A stretch of DNA of 30,051 nt from JBBDWR01 sp040902745 (GCA_040902745.1 JBBDWR010000009.1:1-30051), one strand, 5' to 3'; shown: positions 15,159 to 24,221, counted from the stretch's first letter. Made by a program: numbers and translations. Notes: generated by a model not told the origin, from the sequence alone.

Positions 15159-15905
15159 TCACGCCTGGGCTACGGGCTTCTCCCAGATCGAGACGTGTTT
15201 GCGACTGTCGTTGGTGAACGGTTCGCGCTTCCACCCGCTCCACCGATCGCGCGGCTTCATCCCGGCAAGTGCCGCCATCAGGTCGAGCTCGGCGGGCCAC
15301 GTGTACCGGAACGGAAAGGAGCTACGCTCGAGTCTGCCGTCCACGATCTCGAGGTGATGGGACGTGAGGCCCTGCGTCGCGACGTCGTACTCGTCTATCC
15401 CCCACGAGAGCTCGCTCCCATGGAAAACGTGGAAGGTTTCACCGGGCGGGAGCCGTCGTAGTTCCGGGATCATGACCTCGATCACGAAGCACCCACCCGG
15501 CTCGAGATGTGCCGCAGCATTGCGGAAGCACGCGACCTGCGCCGCCTGTGACGTCAGGTTCATGATCGTGTCGTAGACGAGATACACGAGGGAGAACGAC
15601 CCGTCCACCGTGGTCGTCCCGAAGTCCCCGATCGTTACATCGATGTCGTCGCCGCCAGACTTCGCGCGCATCTTCGCGACCATCGCCTTCGACAGCTCGA
15701 TCCCGTGCACCGAAACTCCGCGCCGAGCGAGCGGGAGCGCGATCCGGCCCGTCCCGATCCCGAGCTCGAGCGCACGTCCGCTCCCCGCTACCTCGACGAG
15801 AACGTCGACGACCGGATCGACGACCGCGGGATCGAACATGTCCGTATCGGCCGTATCGTAGTCCGCGGCGATCCGCTCGCCGAAGTATCCATCGCCGTCG
15901 TTCAC
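15159..15905 (-). CDS. Class I SAM-dependent methyltransferase
   Basis: A 248-residue Rossmann-fold methyltransferase. Motif I is RALELGIGTGRIALPLARRG (about 44-63), the acidic residue after strand 2 is Glu70 in HGIELS, GDF is at about 92-94, and the strand-4 region is SLVYLVYDTIMNLTSQ. A post-motif segment, HLEPGGCFVIEVMIPELR, fits small-molecule methyltransferases. The substrate cannot be inferred. The ATG at 15905 opens divergently from the metallophosphoesterase gene, and its stop lies about 115 bases upstream of the sigma factor start on the same strand. Confidence 0.87.
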   Translation of the reverse strand: MNDGDGYFGERIAADYDTADTDMFDPAVVDPVVDVLVEVAGSGRALELGIGTGRIALPLARRGVSVHGIELSKAMVAKMRAKSGGDDIDVTIGDFGTTTVDGSFSLVYLVYDTIMNLTSQAAQVACFRNAAAHLEPGGCFVIEVMIPELRRLPPGETFHVFHGSELSWGIDEYDVATQGLTSHHLEIVDGRLERSSFPFRYTWPAELDLMAALAGMKPRDRWSGWKREPFTNDSRKHVSIWEKPVAQA

Positions 15906-15990
15906 GGCCGGAGACTACCCAACCGCGATTCCCCTGTGGATACTCGGTCTTGTCGCAAGACCGCACCTGTGGCTCGACCCGGCGGTGCGC

Positions 15991-15996
15991 TAGGGT
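15991..15996 (+). promoter_or_regulatory. TAGGGT -10 element before metallophosphoesterase
   Basis: TAGGGT ends 7 bases before the GTG at 16004, the geometry of a leaderless start. The -35 region at proper spacing (TGTGGC, 15968-15973) is a poor match. Confidence 0.4.
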
Positions 15997-16003
15997 GACG
16001 GAC

Positions 16004-16975
16004 GTGGGTGTCGAGGAACATCGGCCTTTCAAAGCAGTCCCTGCCCGAACGGCCCGATTTGCGATCGCCGCGACCATCTCGCTCGTCCTATTGGCGGTAT
16101 GCACGGCTGCCGCCGGTCCCACACGCGCGTCCCGCGCGGCAACCCAGAACTCGGCGGCGCGGGCCACGGTGGGGCCCGCGACCGTGGTTGCGGCCGGCGA
16201 CATCGCGTGCCCGGATCCCTGCGCGGGCACGTTACAGACGAGCGAGCTCGTTCTTTCCCTCGCTCCCGACGCCGTCCTCACCCTCGGCGACAACCAGTAC
16301 CCGGATGCCTCTGTCTCCCGGTTCGCAGCCTCCTACGATCCGACGTGGGGGCGATTCAAGCCCATCACGTATCCGGCAACGGGCAATCACGAGTACGCGA
16401 CCCAAGACGCCGCCGGCTACTTCGAGTACTTCGGTGAGCGCGCGAATCCACCGGATGGCTGGTACTCGTTCGATCTCGGCGCGTGGCACCTGGTCGCATT
16501 AAATTCCAGGACCGGTGGCATGCCTGCGGGCCGCCAGATCCGTTGGCTCGAGCGTGACTTGCAGCGCAATCCCGCTCGTTGCACCCTCGCGTACTGGCAC
16601 CACCCCCGTTGGTCGAGCGGAGAGAAGCATGGGTCCGATGCCGACATGGACCCGTTCTGGCAGACGGCCTACCGTGAGGGGGTCGACGTGGTGCTGAACG
16701 GACACGAGCACCACTACGAGCGGTTCACCCGCCTCTCGCTCGGGGGGTCGAAGAACCGCAACGGGGTTCGCCAGTTCGTCGTGGGATCTGGCGGCGCCGA
16801 GACGTACCCGTTCGACGCACGGGCGCTGCTCACGAGCGAAAGTCGGATCGAGGCGAGGGGCGTCCTCGAACTCACGCTCCGCGCCGGTCGCTACGCCTGG
16901 TCGTTCCACACGACCTCCGGGGTCGTCGCCGACACGGGCGAGACGAAGTGTCAGGACGGAGGCCGCTCGGTCTAA
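16004..16975 (+). CDS. Secreted calcineurin-like metallophosphoesterase
   Basis: After an N-terminal signal or anchor segment (RFAIAATISLVLLAVCTAAA), the mature protein has the two-metal phosphatase motifs in order: AAGDIAC, LGDNQYPD, GNHEY, YWHHPRWSSG and LNGHEHHYERF. The spacing and the blocks SYDPTWGRFKPITYPATGNH and WHLVALNS match the actinobacterial secreted purple-acid-phosphatase-like group. The first block has Asp but no DxH His, as is usual in that group. The substrate is probably an extracellular phosphate ester. GTG 16004 is favoured because a TAGGGT box at 15991-15996 ends seven bases before it, suggesting a leaderless mRNA; GTG 15995 and ATG 15950 are in the same frame. It is divergent from the methyltransferase. 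Confidence 0.87.
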   Translation: MGVEEHRPFKAVPARTARFAIAATISLVLLAVCTAAAGPTRASRAATQNSAARATVGPATVVAAGDIACPDPCAGTLQTSELVLSLAPDAVLTLGDNQYPDASVSRFAASYDPTWGRFKPITYPATGNHEYATQDAAGYFEYFGERANPPDGWYSFDLGAWHLVALNSRTGGMPAGRQIRWLERDLQRNPARCTLAYWHHPRWSSGEKHGSDADMDPFWQTAYREGVDVVLNGHEHHYERFTRLSLGGSKNRNGVRQFVVGSGGAETYPFDARALLTSESRIEARGVLELTLRAGRYAWSFHTTSGVVADTGETKCQDGGRSV

Positions 16976-16988
16976 CGACGCCCCGTTC

Positions 16989-17534
16989 CTACGGTGGGGG
17001 CGGGGGCGGCGGTGGAGCCGAAGAAGCCGGCGGTGCAGGAGGGGTCGCGGCAGGAGGGGTCGCGGCGGGAGCGGGCGCGGCAGATGACGGTTGCGGGCGG
17101 GATGGGCCGACCGGCGCCCCTTTGGTTCCCGGTAGGAATCCCCCGATGATCGCGATCACCGCGCCCGCCACGACGAGCCAGATCCCGATGCCGGCGGACA
17201 CCTCCGCGAATCCCTCGAGAACCACCGACAGGTCGCTCGCGGTGTCGGTGATGTTCACCAGGTCGTAGACGGCGACGCCTCCGGCGACGATCGCGAGGAT
17301 GAAGCCGAGGACGCGTCCCCACCCCCGGCCGGTGAGCCAAACGAGCGCCGCGAGCGCGACTAGGACCGCACAGATCACCGTGATCACGCCATCTCCGTCG
17401 AGCCCGCCGATCGATCGTTCCGCGGCTTGGATCGAGATCGTCGCCCACGGGAGCACCGATCCGATCGCCATCACGACCGCCCCCACGATCATCACGATGG
17501 GTCCGGGCGATACCTTCTGCGTCTGCGGCTGCAT
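16989..17534 (-). CDS. Four-helix membrane protein with proline-rich tail
   Basis: A 181-residue protein with transmembrane segments at about 11-32, 48-68, 73-93 and 114-137, then a tail of about 40 residues made almost only of Pro, Ala, Ser and Thr that ends in eight prolines. I do not recognise a named family; it is like the small DUF-type membrane proteins often encoded next to zinc-ribbon genes in Actinobacteria. ATG 17534 is fixed by GAGGAGAG just upstream; the frame stays open to 17801, but that overlaps the zinc-ribbon gene. It lies 17 bases downstream of that gene, so the two form an operon. The tail is encoded by GC-rich tandem repeats and may vary in length between strains. Confidence 0.75.
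   Translation of the reverse strand: MQPQTQKVSPGPIVMIVGAVVMAIGSVLPWATISIQAAERSIGGLDGDGVITVICAVLVALAALVWLTGRGWGRVLGFILAIVAGGVAVYDLVNITDTASDLSVVLEGFAEVSAGIGIWLVVAGAVIAIIGGFLPGTKGAPVGPSRPQPSSAAPAPAATPPAATPPAPPASSAPPPPPPPP
17035..17064. repeat. 15-bp tandem repeat in the proline-rich tail
   Basis: Two exact copies of GCAGGAGGGGTCGCG (17035-17049, 17050-17064) encode repeated PPAAT on the minus strand. The flanking DNA is similarly repetitive. Confidence 0.75.
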
Positions 17535-17551
17535 GCGCTCTCCTCGTGGCC

Positions 17552-17815
17552 CTACGGCGGGTATGGACCGCCGACCATCGTCGTCTTGCTGGCCTTGGTG
17601 GCGTGCGAGAACTCGATCACGGTGGGGACATCCACCTTGGCTCGGCATTTCGCGCAGGTGAAGCTCGTCCATCGCTTGGCGATCGTCTGCGCGGTTTCGC
17701 AGTTCGGACACTGGAAGAAGCGATGGTCCGCGAAGCAGGTGAAGCACTGATAGTCGGTTGCGTCGTCCGAGATCTGCTGGGTCATGCGGCAGTCGGGGCA
17801 TTCCACGTACGCCAT
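17552..17815 (-). CDS. Small double zinc-ribbon protein
   Basis: 87 residues with four CxxC knuckles: C6PDC9, C24FTC27, C36PNC39 and C54AKC57. This arrangement gives two zinc ribbons in series. The C-terminal tail ends GGPYPP. No catalytic motif is present; such proteins are generally nucleic-acid or protein adaptors. It is the first gene of the pair with the membrane protein downstream, which suggests a joint function at the membrane, though nothing in the sequence names it. The gene starts 9 bases from the purK stop, so it may even be transcribed with the pur genes. Confidence 0.82.
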   Translation of the reverse strand: MAYVECPDCRMTQQISDDATDYQCFTCFADHRFFQCPNCETAQTIAKRWTSFTCAKCRAKVDVPTVIEFSHATKASKTTMVGGPYPP

Positions 17816-17824
17816 GCTCCGAGC

Positions 17825-18931
17825 CTACCCCTCAGCCGGCGTCTGGTCGACGAGCCTGACGATCTGCGTCAATCGCTCGTCCCGGGCGGCTGCGTCGTCG
17901 GCGATGACCGTGATGTGACCCAGCTTGCGACCGGGACGCGGCGCTTTCCCGTACCGGTGCAGGTGCGCTCCCGCAATCTCGAGGACGGGCGCGGCGTCCG
18001 GTTCGGAGCCGACCAGGTTGACCATCCCGCTCGCTCCCCGAGGTGCGATCGAACCGAGGGGAAACCCGAGCACCGCCCGCAGGTGGTTCTCGAACTGGCT
18101 CGTCTGTGCCCCCTCGATGCTCCAATGCCCGGAGTTGTGCACTCGCGGAGCGATCTCGTTCGCGAGGAGCCGATCCCCGACCTGGAACAGCTCCAGTGCG
18201 AGCACACCGACGTAGTCGAGCTCGTCGAGGATCGCGTTCGCGTATCGCTCCGCCTGCGTCCTCAGATCGAGCGAGACATCGGGGGCGGGAGCGACGGACG
18301 TTCGCAGGATCCCTTCGCGGTGCGTGTTCTCGACGAGCGGGTAGCAGCGGGTCTGCCCGTCATCATCTCGGACGGCGATCACCGACAGCTCGCGATCGAA
18401 TTCGACGAGCGCCTCGAGGATCGACGGCGCCCCATCGATCGCCTCCCACGCTGCCGCGGCATGGCTCTGGTCGAACAACTCGCACTGGCCTTTGCCGTCG
18501 TAGCCCATCCGACGGGTCTTGAGGAGCGCGGGCGTGCCGACCTCCTCGATCGCCGCGCGCAACTCCTCGAGAGAGTCGACCGGTCGGTATGCATGGAACG
18601 GGATACCCACGACGCCGAACAGGGTCTTCTCCGCGAGCCGATCCTGCGTCACCTCGAGCGCGCGCGGGTTGGGGAGCACGGGTGCGTAGCGCTCCAACGC
18701 GCGGACGGCATCGACCGGAACGTTCTCGAACTCGTAGGTGACGACGTCGGCTCCGTCCGCCAGCCGCTTGAGCCCGTCCTCGTCGTCGTACTCGCCGACG
18801 ATCAACTCGCCGACCTCGCGCGCGGAGGCGTCTGGATCGGGATCCAGAAACCGGAACCGGAGCCCGAGGGGGATCCCCGCGAGTCCGAGCATGCGACCGA
18901 GCTGTCCCCCACCGACGACGGCGACGAGCAC
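17825..18931 (-). CDS. purK: 5-(carboxyamino)imidazole ribonucleotide synthase
   Basis: ATP-grasp enzyme of purine biosynthesis that converts AIR, ATP and bicarbonate to N5-CAIR. Visible signatures are the N-terminal VAVVGGGQLGRMLGLAG, YEFENVP, QDRLAEKTLF, RRMGYDGKGQ and NEIAPRVHNSGHWSIEG with the metal-binding Asn/Glu. Its length of 368 residues is normal. I chose GTG 18931 because it places the GGGQLGRM motif at residues 7-14 as expected; the frame extends to 19000 inside purE. It follows purE by 13 bases on the same strand, the standard purE-purK pair. Confidence 0.96.
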   Translation of the reverse strand: MLVAVVGGGQLGRMLGLAGIPLGLRFRFLDPDPDASAREVGELIVGEYDDEDGLKRLADGADVVTYEFENVPVDAVRALERYAPVLPNPRALEVTQDRLAEKTLFGVVGIPFHAYRPVDSLEELRAAIEEVGTPALLKTRRMGYDGKGQCELFDQSHAAAAWEAIDGAPSILEALVEFDRELSVIAVRDDDGQTRCYPLVENTHREGILRTSVAPAPDVSLDLRTQAERYANAILDELDYVGVLALELFQVGDRLLANEIAPRVHNSGHWSIEGAQTSQFENHLRAVLGFPLGSIAPRGASGMVNLVGSEPDAAPVLEIAGAHLHRYGKAPRPGRKLGHITVIADDAAARDERLTQIVRLVDQTPAEG

Positions 18932-18944
18932 GCGGCCCGGACTC

Positions 18945-19442
18945 CTACCCGTCCTCGGACGGGTCCGGGTGCGCGAGCACGTCGTTGGTCTGACGCTCAC
19001 GGAAGGTGGCGAGGCGATCGCGCACGTCCTCGTCCGACAGCGCGATCACGCTGGCGGCCAAGAGCGCCGCGTTGATCGCACCGGCGCGGCCGATCGCCAG
19101 CGTCCCGACGGGAACCCCGGCCGGCATCTGCACGATCGACAACAAGGAGTCCATGCCGCCGAGCGCCTTTGACTCCACGGGCACGCCGAACACGGGAAGG
19201 ATCGTCTTGGAGGCCGTCATACCCGGCAGGTGCGCCGCCCCGCCGGCGCCGGCGACGATCGCGCGCAGCCCGCGAGTTCGTGCGGACCCGGCGTACTCCG
19301 CGAGCAGGTCCGGCGTGCGGTGGGCGGACACCACGCGGGACTCGAACGGCACCTGCAGCTCCTCGAGCGTCTCCGCGGCGTGCCGCATCGTCTCCCAATC
19401 GGATCGGGAGCCCATGATCACGCCCACCAGGGGTTCGGTCAT
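18945..19442 (-). CDS. purE: N5-carboxyaminoimidazole ribonucleotide mutase
   Basis: A 165-residue class I PurE that rearranges N5-CAIR to CAIR. Motifs are VGVIMGSRSDWETM at the N-terminus, VVSAHRTPDLL with the catalytic His, AGAGGAAHLPGM, and PVESKALGGMDSLLSIVQMP followed by GVPVGTLAIG. ATG 19442 is the natural start. It heads the purE-purK operon and diverges from the prp operon; the 142-base interval between them must hold both promoters. Confidence 0.97.
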   Translation of the reverse strand: MTEPLVGVIMGSRSDWETMRHAAETLEELQVPFESRVVSAHRTPDLLAEYAGSARTRGLRAIVAGAGGAAHLPGMTASKTILPVFGVPVESKALGGMDSLLSIVQMPAGVPVGTLAIGRAGAINAALLAASVIALSDEDVRDRLATFRERQTNDVLAHPDPSEDG

Positions 19443-19584
19443 CGCCCCATGCTACCTGCGCCGGTGGACGGTCCGCGCGACGGGCCGACGCCACGGCGTC
19501 CAGCCGATAGGCTCCGCCCCACGGTGAGGGGGGCCGCGCTCGGACCGACCCGCCGCGATCGAACCGAAGGAGCTCCACGCGACG

Positions 19585-20982
19585 ATGTCCGACCGCTACA
19601 GCCAGTTGTTCGCCCGCTACGCGGCCACGACAGATGTCGCGGCCGTTCCCGAGACCACCCTGCACGAGGTCAAGCGCCGGATCCTCGATTCGATCGGGGT
19701 CGCGACCGCGGCCTTCACCGAGGACTCCCCCTTGGCGGCGCGCACCTATGCGAGCGCCTTCCCGGATGTGAACGGAGCAACGATCTGGGGAACCTCGCAG
19801 CGCGCCAACCCGGAGATCGCGGGATTCGCCAACGGCGTTGCCGTGCGCTACCTCGATTTCAACGACACCTACCTCTCCAAGGAACCGCTCCATCCGAGCG
19901 ACGTGATCGCGGCGCTGATCGCGCTCGCGGAGGTTCGCGGCAGTACGACCGAGGAACTGCTGGCGGCGATCGCGGTGGCCTACGAGATCCCCGTCACCCT
20001 GTGCGACGCGGCGAGCCTGCGCGCGAAGGGGTGGGACCACGTGAACTACCTCGCGATCGGTGCGGCCGCGGGGGCGGGACGGCTTCTCGGCTTGGATGCC
20101 GACCGGATCGAGCACGCGATCTCGATCGCGACCGTGCCGCACGCCGCGATGCGCCAGACGCGCGTCGGCGAGCTGTCGATGTGGAAGGGAGCCGCGGCGG
20201 CCAACGCCACCCGCAACGCGATCTTCGCGGCGTTGCTCGCAGAAGCCGGCATGACCGGGCCCAACGAGCCCTTCGAGGGCGAGATGGGCTTTTGGTGGCA
20301 GCTGCTGCAAGGAGACGGGATCGAGGACGAAGTGTTGTGGCGCCTGCGCGACGGCGCGCCGCCCACCAGGGTGCTGGACACCTACATCAAGTTCTGGCCC
20401 GTCGAGTACCACGCCCAGTCTGCCGTCGACGCCGCACTGCAGCTGCGTGGGGAGATCGGACCCGACACGTCCAAGATCGTGTCGATCCGGATCGACACGT
20501 TCGCCACGAGTTACGAGATCATCGCGAAGGATCCGGAGAAGTGGGATCCCCACACGCGCGAGACCGCCGACCACTCGATCCAATACATCGTCTGCGCCGC
20601 GCTCGAGGACGGGGAGGTCACCATGGCGACGTTCGATCTCGACAGGATCCGGCGCCCGTCCACGTTAGAGTTGCTCCAACACCGCACGACCGTCGAGCAG
20701 GACGACGAGCTCACCGCGGGCTACCCCGAAGGCATCCCGAATCGCGTCACCGTGACCACCTCCGACGGGCTGGAGCACGTCCGCGAGGTCCGCTACCCGC
20801 GCGGTCACGCGAAGAACCCGATGACCGATCAAGAGCTCACGCACAAGTTCCGAACGAACGTCGATGTGCACTGGTCAGACGAGCGTGCCGACCTGGTGGC
20901 CGAGCACGTGTGGAACCTCGAGGAGGCGTCCACGCTCGACCACTTGCTCGAACAACTCCGGATCGAGGAGGGCAAGCGATGA
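19585..20982 (+). CDS. prpD: MmgE/PrpD family 2-methylcitrate dehydratase
   Basis: 465 residues, normal for the family. Recognisable blocks are the N-terminal HEVKRRILDSIGVATAAF, WGTSQRANPEIAGFANGVAV, RYLDFNDTYLSKEPLHPSDV, the AIAVAYEIPVTL helix, VGELSMWKGAAAANATRNAI, and TADHSIQYIVCAALEDG near the C-terminus. PrpD dehydrates 2-methylcitrate to 2-methylaconitate in propionate catabolism. The following prpB and prpC-like genes make that role likely, as the wider family includes other dehydratases. AAGGAG lies 12 bases before the ATG. It is the first gene of a three-gene operon coupled by ATGA overlaps. A TAGGCT at 19508-19513 could be the -10 box. Confidence 0.92.
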   Translation: MSDRYSQLFARYAATTDVAAVPETTLHEVKRRILDSIGVATAAFTEDSPLAARTYASAFPDVNGATIWGTSQRANPEIAGFANGVAVRYLDFNDTYLSKEPLHPSDVIAALIALAEVRGSTTEELLAAIAVAYEIPVTLCDAASLRAKGWDHVNYLAIGAAAGAGRLLGLDADRIEHAISIATVPHAAMRQTRVGELSMWKGAAAANATRNAIFAALLAEAGMTGPNEPFEGEMGFWWQLLQGDGIEDEVLWRLRDGAPPTRVLDTYIKFWPVEYHAQSAVDAALQLRGEIGPDTSKIVSIRIDTFATSYEIIAKDPEKWDPHTRETADHSIQYIVCAALEDGEVTMATFDLDRIRRPSTLELLQHRTTVEQDDELTAGYPEGIPNRVTVTTSDGLEHVREVRYPRGHAKNPMTDQELTHKFRTNVDVHWSDERADLVAEHVWNLEEASTLDHLLEQLRIEEGKR

Positions 20983-21899
20983 CCTGGCTTACACCCGACC
21001 CCGGGGTGCACCCGGCTAAGCGTCTTCGCGAGGTGCTCGAAGGCGATCGCACGGTGGTCGTGCCGGGCGTTTTCCATGGCCTGTCGGGGCTGCTCGCCAA
21101 GCGGGGCGGGGCGGAGGCGATCTACCTGTCGGGGGCCGGGCTCTCCGCCTCGATGGGGATGCCCGATCTCGGCCTGATCACCCTGGACGAACTGGCGAAG
21201 GCCGCCCGGCAGATCGTCCGCGTCACGAGGCTCCCGTTGATCGTCGACGCCGACACGGGATTCGGATCCGCCCTGATGACGATGCGAACCGTGCGCGAAC
21301 TCGAAGGTGCACGATGCGCGGCGATCCAGATCGAAGACCAGGTCGATCCTAAGCGCTGCGGGCACCTCGACGGCAAGCAGGTGGTCGAGCAGGAGGTGTT
21401 CGTCGAGAAGGTCGCCGCCGCGCGCACCTCCGCGCAGCAGCTCGTCGTGATCGCGCGAACGGACGCTCGCTCCTCCCACGGATTCGACGAGGCGGTGCGC
21501 AGAGGGCTCGCGTACCGCGCGGCGGGGGCCGACGTGATCTTCCCCGAGGCGCTCGAGACCGAAGACGAGTTCGCGACATACGCGCGAGAGGTTCCCGGAC
21601 CGCTGCTGGCGAACATGACCGAGTTCGGCAAGGGTCCGCTGCTGCCGGCCGGGCGTCTCGGAGAGCTCGGATTCCGGCTCGTGCTGTTCCCGGTGTCCGC
21701 GGCGCGGATCTTCACGAAGCTGGCGGGCGAGTTCTACGCCGACCTGCTGGCGACGGGAACACAGCAGCCGTGGATCGACCGGATGGCCACGCGTGAGGAA
21801 CTCTACGAACTGGTCGGCTACGACGACTACGCGGCATTGGACACTCAGCTGGCGCGCACCGAGCAAGACGTCGAGCGCGGTGGAGGATCACAAGGATGA
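20979..21899 (+). CDS. prpB: Methylisocitrate lyase
   Basis: 306 residues of the isocitrate lyase/PEP mutase superfamily. It has the metal site LPLIVDADTGFGSALM (Asp90, Asp92), the IQIEDQVDPKRCGHLDGK signature with catalytic Cys127 in KRCGH, and VIARTDARSSHG. PrpB splits 2-methylisocitrate into pyruvate and succinate. The ATG at 20979 overlaps the prpD stop (ATGA), and the stop overlaps the prpC start in the same way, so the three proteins should be made in matched amounts. Related carboxyphosphonoenolpyruvate mutases share the fold, but the neighbours favour PrpB. Confidence 0.93.
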   Translation: MTWLTPDPGVHPAKRLREVLEGDRTVVVPGVFHGLSGLLAKRGGAEAIYLSGAGLSASMGMPDLGLITLDELAKAARQIVRVTRLPLIVDADTGFGSALMTMRTVRELEGARCAAIQIEDQVDPKRCGHLDGKQVVEQEVFVEKVAAARTSAQQLVVIARTDARSSHGFDEAVRRGLAYRAAGADVIFPEALETEDEFATYAREVPGPLLANMTEFGKGPLLPAGRLGELGFRLVLFPVSAARIFTKLAGEFYADLLATGTQQPWIDRMATREELYELVGYDDYAALDTQLARTEQDVERGGGSQG

Positions 21900-23044
21900 G
21901 CGAGCGTGAAGGGTTCTCTCCCGGCCTTGAAGGTGTGATCGCCACCGACACCCAGGTGTCCTTCCTCGACCTAAACACCGAGCAGATCATCGTCCGCGGC
22001 TACGACCTGATCGAGCTCGCGCGCACCGTCGCCTATCCGGACATCGCGTACCTGTTGTTGCACGAGGATCTCCCCACCGCCGAGCAGCGCACTGCCTTCG
22101 ACCTCGAGCTTCGCGACGACGCCGCGCTCCCGCCGGGGATGGAGGCCCTGTTCCGTGCGCTCCCGCCCGGGATGGACGCGATGGACACGCTACGCACCGG
22201 CCTGTCCGCGCTCTCCGGGTTCGAGGACCCGCGGGTGCTCGCCGACACGTCCCACGAGGCCAACCTCGCGAAGGCGACGCGGATCCTCGCGCGCGCCCCG
22301 GCCGTCGCGGTCAACGGCTACCGCGCGACCAACTCCCTCGAGTTGGTGCAGCCCGATCCGGAACTCGGATTCGTCGCGAACTTTTTGCACATGATCCCCG
22401 GGCCCGCGGCGGACGAAGACGCGGTCGCGGTCTTCGACCGAGTGCTCACGTGCTACTCCGAACACGAACTGGCGAACTCGTCGCTGACCGCGCGCGTTGT
22501 CGCGAGCACGCTCGCGGACATCTACGGCGCGATCGTCGCCGCGACCGCCTCGCTCAAGGGTCCGCTGCACGGCGGTGCGAACGAGGCGGCGGCGGTGATG
22601 TTCTCGGAGATCACCTCGCAGGGAGGTTCGTCGGTCGCCGAGGCCTACGTGCTCGACAAGCTCGCACGGCAGCAGCGCATCATGGGCTTCGGCCACCGCG
22701 TGTACATGCACCGTCCCGACCCACGAGCGGTGCTGCTCATCGAGGATCTCGAGCGGCTGCGGAACCGGCGTCCCGACGCGGCGGACCTGCTGCGGAGCTA
22801 CGAGATCTGCGCGGCCACGATGGAGCGCGAGAAAGGCCTGTATCCGAACGCCGACCTGCCGATCGGGCTGCTGATGTACCTGCTGGACATCCCGATCGAC
22901 CTGTTCACGCCGATCTTTTTGTGCGCTCGGACGGCCGGGCTGGTCGCCCACGTGATCGAACAGCACGACCACAACCGCCTGTACCGCCCCCGCGTGCTCT
23001 ACGACGGCCCCCGGGACAAGCACCCGACCGACCCGTCTGCCTGA
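21896..23044 (+). CDS. prpC: 2-methylcitrate synthase / citrate synthase
   Basis: 382 residues of the short citrate synthase type. Active-site residues are His190 in YSEHELANSSL, His225 in LKGPLHGGANEAA, His267 in MGFGHRVYMH and Asp320 in YPNADLPIGLL; the segment IPIDLFTPIFLCARTAGLVAH is also typical. In this operon it most likely condenses propionyl-CoA with oxaloacetate to 2-methylcitrate; sequence alone does not exclude a citrate synthase. A QPDPELGFVANFLHM segment fits the actinobacterial type. The stop lies 4 bases from the convergent oxidase gene, leaving no room for a separate terminator. Confidence 0.93.
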   Translation: MSEREGFSPGLEGVIATDTQVSFLDLNTEQIIVRGYDLIELARTVAYPDIAYLLLHEDLPTAEQRTAFDLELRDDAALPPGMEALFRALPPGMDAMDTLRTGLSALSGFEDPRVLADTSHEANLAKATRILARAPAVAVNGYRATNSLELVQPDPELGFVANFLHMIPGPAADEDAVAVFDRVLTCYSEHELANSSLTARVVASTLADIYGAIVAATASLKGPLHGGANEAAAVMFSEITSQGGSSVAEAYVLDKLARQQRIMGFGHRVYMHRPDPRAVLLIEDLERLRNRRPDAADLLRSYEICAATMEREKGLYPNADLPIGLLMYLLDIPIDLFTPIFLCARTAGLVAHVIEQHDHNRLYRPRVLYDGPRDKHPTDPSA

Positions 23045-23048
23045 TCGT

Positions 23049-24221
23049 TCAGACCATGAACGAGCGGGGCGGATCGTCCATCGTGAGGATCTCGCGGTCG
23101 ATCGAGAACGCGCTCACGTCGGACTCGGTCTTCTGATCGATCGCCAGTTCCACCAGACTCTTGCCGTAGACGCTCGCGAACTTGAAGGCGTGCGCAGCGC
23201 CCTGCCCCACGACCGCGCGTTCCCGCCCGGGGATGAAGTCCAAAATGAACTCGCGATCGGGCGGCATCGAGTAGAGGCAGGTCTTGATCTTGATGTGCGG
23301 CCCGAACGCGTCAGGGAAATGCTCCTGCATGAACGCGTCCAGCCGCGCGGTGTACGCGGGATCCGCATCGAACGAGCGCGTGTCGCCGGTGACCTCGTGC
23401 CCGCCGACGTCCTGGCCGATCTTCACGCCGGATCCGTCGTAGGACGGCAGACCGTAGTAGCTCGGCTCGTCCATCCAGATCCAGATCGGGAACCGATCCG
23501 GCTGCACCGACGCCTGGTCGTCCGAGGCGTAGTAGACGACCTGCTCCTGGGTGACCGTAAGGTTGACCCGGTGACCGAACTGCTCCAGCAGATCGTTGGT
23601 CCACGCGTCGGCACAGATCACGAGCCGGTGCGCGCGATAGGTCCGTTCTCCCGCATCGATCTCGAAGTCCTCCCCGGCCTCGCGGATCGCCGACACCGGC
23701 GAGCGGTCGATGATCGCCGCGCCGTGCTCTCGTGCCATCCGGATGTGCGCGGCGTTGCACTTGGCGGCGGGCGCCACTCCCGAGTCTGCCTGGTACATCA
23801 CCCGGACGTCGTCGGCGATCCGCACCTGTGGCCACCGCCGCATCGTCTCGGCCGAGTCGAGCACCTCGTAGGCGATCCCGCACGCGTCGAGCGACTTCGT
23901 GTAATCGTCCATCGCGATGATCGAGCCTTCGGGCCAGAAGTCGAGCCCGCCGGTCTTCACGATCAACCGCTCCGCCGCGTCCTCCTCGAGCGCCGCCCAG
24001 GCGGAGTAGGAGTCCTGCGCGAACCGCACGTATTCGGGTGCGTGGTAACTGAGCCGGATGATCCGCGAGTGATCCTGTGACGCGCCGCGCTCATGACCGA
24101 TCTCGAATCGCTCGATCCCCAGCACGTCCTGCCCGAGGCGGCGCGATGCCCAGTACAGGGCGCCGCTGCCGATCCCCCCGAGCCCGATGACGGCAAGCTC
24201 GTACTCGCGCCGGTCCGCCAT
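23049..24221 (-). CDS. Monomeric sarcosine oxidase / N-methyltryptophan oxidase family flavoprotein
   Basis: 390 residues with the FAD Rossmann motif VIGLGGIGSGALYWASRRLG (Gly13, Gly15, Gly18), an acidic residue at the end of strand 2 (GIERF), ASQDHSRIIRLSYH near 47-60, and Cys315 in KTCLYSMPPDREFILD. In monomeric sarcosine oxidase the equivalent cysteine carries FAD covalently. AHAFKFASVYGKSLVELAID closes the flavin site. The family oxidises secondary N-methyl amines to the amine, formaldehyde and peroxide. The exact substrate is uncertain: sarcosine, N-methyltryptophan and related amines all remain possible. The gene follows the homocysteine methyltransferase-like gene by 9 bases, so the two are an operon, which points to betaine-derived methyl amines. 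Confidence 0.87.
   Translation of the reverse strand: MADRREYELAVIGLGGIGSGALYWASRRLGQDVLGIERFEIGHERGASQDHSRIIRLSYHAPEYVRFAQDSYSAWAALEEDAAERLIVKTGGLDFWPEGSIIAMDDYTKSLDACGIAYEVLDSAETMRRWPQVRIADDVRVMYQADSGVAPAAKCNAAHIRMAREHGAAIIDRSPVSAIREAGEDFEIDAGERTYRAHRLVICADAWTNDLLEQFGHRVNLTVTQEQVVYYASDDQASVQPDRFPIWIWMDEPSYYGLPSYDGSGVKIGQDVGGHEVTGDTRSFDADPAYTARLDAFMQEHFPDAFGPHIKIKTCLYSMPPDREFILDFIPGRERAVVGQGAAHAFKFASVYGKSLVELAIDQKTESDVSAFSIDREILTMDDPPRSFMV

Noticed and set aside
17546..19075. Plus-strand frame of over 500 codons opposite purK
   Set aside because: The minus strand encodes all PurK and zinc-ribbon motifs; this frame is a GC-driven shadow.
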